Assembly: GCF_000427885.1 (NCBI RefSeq)
Contig: NZ_ATYW01000021.1
Coordinates: 11,824 to 75,823 of the forward strand
Source: Glycomyces tenuis DSM 44171
GTDB lineage: Bacteria; Actinomycetota; Actinomycetes; Mycobacteriales; Micromonosporaceae
DNA: 64,000 nucleotides
Reading direction: 5' to 3'
The translations under genes and the position numbers were made by a program. A model generated the notes under the pieces. It was not told the DNA's origin, searched no databases, and worked only from the letters and a program-made list of their open reading frames with translations. Below, in pieces: positions 61,691 to 64,000 of this stretch (within the stretch, counting starts at the first letter, position 1; each line of letters opens with the position of its first letter).

Positions 61691-62664
61691 TGGCGACGAT
61701 GACGATGGTCAAGGCCCTCAACGCGGGCCTGCGCCGCATCCTCGAGGAGGACGACAAGGCGCTCATCATGGGCGAGGACGTCGGCCGCCTCGGCGGCGTG
61801 TTCCGCGTGACCGACGCGCTCCAGAAGGACTTCGGCGCCGAGCGGGTCGTCGACACGCCGCTGGCCGAGTCCGGCATCATCGGCACCGCGATCGGCCTGG
61901 CCCTGCGCGGCTACCGGCCGATCTGCGAGATCCAGTTCGACGGCTTCGTCTACCCCGCGTTCGACCAGCTGGTCTCGCAGCTGGCGAAGATCCCGAACCG
62001 CTCGGGCGGGCGCGTGCGCCTGCCGGTGGTCGTCCGCATCCCCTACGGCGGCGGGATCGGCGCGATCGAGCACCACTCGGAGTCGCCCGAGGCCTATTTC
62101 GCGCACACCGCGGGCCTGAAGGTCGTCACCTGCGCGGACCCGAACGACGCCTACTGGATGATCCGGCAGGCCGCCGCCTCGGACGACCCGGTGATCTTCT
62201 TCGAGCCGAAGCGCCGCTACCATGCCAAGGCCGAAGTGGACACGACCGGGGCCCCGCTGGGCCTGCACGACGCCAGAGTCGCCCGCACCGGCTCGGCGGC
62301 GACCCTGATCGCCTACGGCCCGACCGTGGACGTGGCGCTGAACGCCGCCTCGGCCGCCGCCGAGGAGGGCGTGGAGCTGGAGGTCGTCGACCTGCGCTCG
62401 CTGTCCCCGATCGACTGGGAGCCGCTCGAGGCCTCCCTGCGCAAGACCGGCCGCGCGATCGTCGTCCACGAGGCGCCGGGCACGCTCGGCATGGGCTCCG
62501 AGATCGCCGCGCGGCTCTCGGAGCGGTGCTTCTACTCGCTGGAGGCGCCGGTGCTGCGGGTGACCGGCTACGACGTGCCGTATCCGGCGAGCCGCCTCGA
62601 AGACGACTACCTTCCGAACCTGGACCGGGTCCTCGACGCCGTCGACCGGTCCCTTGAGTACTGA
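61690..62664 (+). CDS. 2-oxo acid dehydrogenase E1 component, beta subunit
   Basis: The 324-residue protein pairs with E1 alpha. It shows MGEDVGRLGGVFRVT, DTPLAESGIIGTAIGLAL (contains the catalytic Glu in the LAE motif), RPICEIQFDGF, the active-site His region IGAIEHHSESPEA and the C-terminal domain with VVDLRSLSPIDWE and VVHEAPGTLGMGSE. Full length. It is followed after 10 nt by the E2 gene. Confidence 0.95.
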   Translation: MATMTMVKALNAGLRRILEEDDKALIMGEDVGRLGGVFRVTDALQKDFGAERVVDTPLAESGIIGTAIGLALRGYRPICEIQFDGFVYPAFDQLVSQLAKIPNRSGGRVRLPVVVRIPYGGGIGAIEHHSESPEAYFAHTAGLKVVTCADPNDAYWMIRQAAASDDPVIFFEPKRRYHAKAEVDTTGAPLGLHDARVARTGSAATLIAYGPTVDVALNAASAAAEEGVELEVVDLRSLSPIDWEPLEASLRKTGRAIVVHEAPGTLGMGSEIAARLSERCFYSLEAPVLRVTGYDVPYPASRLEDDYLPNLDRVLDAVDRSLEY

Positions 62665-62674
62665 GGAGCGGGCC

Positions 62675-64000
62675 ATGGGTCAGCAGATCACGTTCAATCT
62701 GCCCGACCTCGGTGAGGGACTCACCGAGGGCGAGGTCGCCGCGTGGCTCGTCGAGCCGGGCGGCGAGGTCAAGCTCAACCAGCCGTTCGTGGAGGTCGAG
62801 ACCGCCAAGGCACTGGTGGAGGTGCCCAGCCCCTACGACGGGACGCTCGCCGAGCACCACGCCTCGGCGGGCGACACGGTCGACGTCGGCGCGCCGCTGG
62901 CGACGTTCGAGGTCGAGGGCGCCGAGCCCGAGCAGCGGGGCGAGGACAAGCGCACCCCGAACCTGGTCGGGTACGGCGCCAAGGAGTCGGCGCCGAAGCG
63001 GCGCAGACGCAGGCGCGAGAACGGCGAGGCGACGGCGGCGGAGCGGCCCCCGGCGCCCCCCGAGCCGGTCACCCCGCCTCCGATCCCGGCCCCGGTGGAG
63101 GCCCCGGTCACGCCCGCCGCCCCGGCCGCGCCGACCCTGGCCAAGCCCCCGGTGCGCAAGCTCGCCAAGGACCTCGGCGTCGATTTGAGCCGGGTCACGC
63201 CGACCGGGCCGCACGGCACCGTCTCCCGCGCCGACGTCGAGGCGGCCTCCCGGGCCCAGGCGGCACCGGAAGCGCGTCCGCGCCGTGCCGCGGCCCCGTC
63301 GGGCGGCGAGGAGCGCATCCCGATCAAGGGCGTCCGCAAGCTCACCGCGCAGAACATGGTGGCCTCGGCGTTCACCGCCCCGCACGTCACGGTGTTCCTG
63401 ACCTGCGACGTCACCGGCATGATGGAGGCCGTCGCCGAGCTCAAGGGCCGCCGGGAGTTCGCCGAGGTCAAGGTCTCGCCGCTGCTGCTGGTCGCCAAGG
63501 CCGTCCTGCTGGCGTGCCGCCGCCACCCGATGATCAACGCCTCCTGGGACGAGGCCGCCGGGGAGATCGTCGTCAAGGGCGATGTCAACCTGGGCATCGC
63601 GGCGGCCACGCCGCGCGGCCTGGTGGTGCCGAACATCAAGGCCGCCCAGGACCTCAGCCTCGTCGAGCTGGCCGAGGCCATGGCCGAGCTGGTGCGCACC
63701 GCCCGCGACGGCAAGACGCAGCCGGCCGACATGGCCGGCGGGACGTTCTCGATCACCAACGTCGGCGTCTTCGGCGTCGACACGGGCACCCCGATCCTCC
63801 CTCCGGGTGAGTCGGCGATCCTGGTGTTCGGGGCGGTCCGGCCGCAGCCGTGGGTCCACGGCGGCGAGCTCGCCGTACGGCAGGTCACGACCCTCGGCCT
63901 GTCCTTCGACCACCGGCTCGTCGACGGCGAGCTCGGTGCGCGGTTCCTCGCCGATGTCGGTGCCTTCCTTGAAGACCCGGGGACTGCGCTGCTCGCTTGG
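62675..64000 (+). CDS. 2-oxo acid dehydrogenase E2 (dihydrolipoamide acyltransferase), 3' end outside window
   Basis: The frame is open to the last base (442 codons) and lacks only the final residues. Domains: one lipoyl domain with the lipoylated Lys45 in VETAKALVEV, an Arg-rich and Pro-rich linker, a peripheral-subunit-binding domain (VRKLAKDLGVDLSRVTPTG) and the catalytic CoA-dependent acyltransferase with SFDHRLVDGELGARFL (His413, Asp417). GAGGAG precedes the ATG at 62675. With one lipoyl domain and this E1 pair it resembles branched-chain or pyruvate complexes of actinobacteria. E3 is not in the window. Confidence 0.95.
   Translation, partial: MGQQITFNLPDLGEGLTEGEVAAWLVEPGGEVKLNQPFVEVETAKALVEVPSPYDGTLAEHHASAGDTVDVGAPLATFEVEGAEPEQRGEDKRTPNLVGYGAKESAPKRRRRRRENGEATAAERPPAPPEPVTPPPIPAPVEAPVTPAAPAAPTLAKPPVRKLAKDLGVDLSRVTPTGPHGTVSRADVEAASRAQAAPEARPRRAAAPSGGEERIPIKGVRKLTAQNMVASAFTAPHVTVFLTCDVTGMMEAVAELKGRREFAEVKVSPLLLVAKAVLLACRRHPMINASWDEAAGEIVVKGDVNLGIAAATPRGLVVPNIKAAQDLSLVELAEAMAELVRTARDGKTQPADMAGGTFSITNVGVFGVDTGTPILPPGESAILVFGAVRPQPWVHGGELAVRQVTTLGLSFDHRLVDGELGARFLADVGAFLEDPGTALLAW

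Overview
The window is very GC-rich with strong G/C bias at third codon positions, GTG and TTG starts beside ATG, many 1-4 nt stop/start overlaps and several apparently leaderless promoters. Marker genes are actinobacterial: CrgA, a class E sortase, a PabA-type amidotransferase, a B-box rhomboid next to a cyclophilin, DUF4192, Ssd plus the Tad cluster in the order of Mycobacterium Rv3660c-Rv3654c, DUF7144, an excalibur protein and a DUF1023 hydrolase. A filamentous, xylan-degrading actinomycete (Glycomycetaceae or a related Micromonosporales-like lineage) fits, but the family is an inference. No transposase, integrase, CRISPR array, rRNA or tRNA was found.

Layout. 1-11.4 kb: LD-carboxypeptidase, GNAT, a nuclease-like phosphatase, alpha/beta hydrolase, a secreted GH11 xylanase, an AhpD-like gene plus small membrane protein, a NarL-type two-component pair, a YihY protein and a DUF7144 frame with no proper stop. 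10.8-19.7 kb: a dispersed version of the actinobacterial division/cell-wall neighbourhood (pabA, small membrane protein, sortase E, crgA, then a CwsA-like gene, ppiA and rhomboid), interrupted by thiolase, PEBP-family and aminotransferase genes and a 1.2 kb gene-free stretch with decayed repeats. 19.7-26.9 kb: a tandem minisatellite, mobA, DUF4192, and dnaE preceded by two DnaA-box-like sites; then a methyltransferase and a lipoprotein.

27.0-32.9 kb is the most interesting block. A five-gene operon on the minus strand starts with a promoter and an RNA leader that reads as a cobalamin riboswitch. It encodes a secreted, membrane-anchored alpha/alpha-repeat protein (like the alpha domain of intrinsic factor/transcobalamin), a secreted, anchored protein resembling the transcobalamin beta domain (DUF4430-like), then EcfT, a fused EcfA-EcfA ATPase and an EcfS component. 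I read it as a surface B12-capture device feeding an ECF importer, switched off by B12. A truncated Rpn-like remnant and a strong terminator close it.

33.0-43.4 kb: TetR regulator, ParA/MinD-like ATPase with a repeat-bearing N-terminus, mini UvrD-like ATPase, moaA-moaD, an LPVTG-anchored GH10 xylanase with a well-formed promoter/operator, an excalibur protein, fructosamine kinase and sulfotransferase. 43.5-46.5 kb: a cassette of a 30-residue leader ORF, a WXG100-like protein, a large DUF1023 hydrolase and a lipoprotein. 46.5-52.3 kb: serC, a PIG-L deacetylase with a propeller-like C-terminus, citrate synthase and aldose 1-epimerase. 52.3-57.8 kb: two perfect DnaA boxes, then ssd-tadABC and three pilin-like proteins with unusually long basic N-termini. 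58.2-64 kb: a dimethylargininase-like enzyme, two small hypothetical proteins and a 2-oxo acid dehydrogenase operon (E1 alpha, E1 beta, E2) whose E2 runs off the end.
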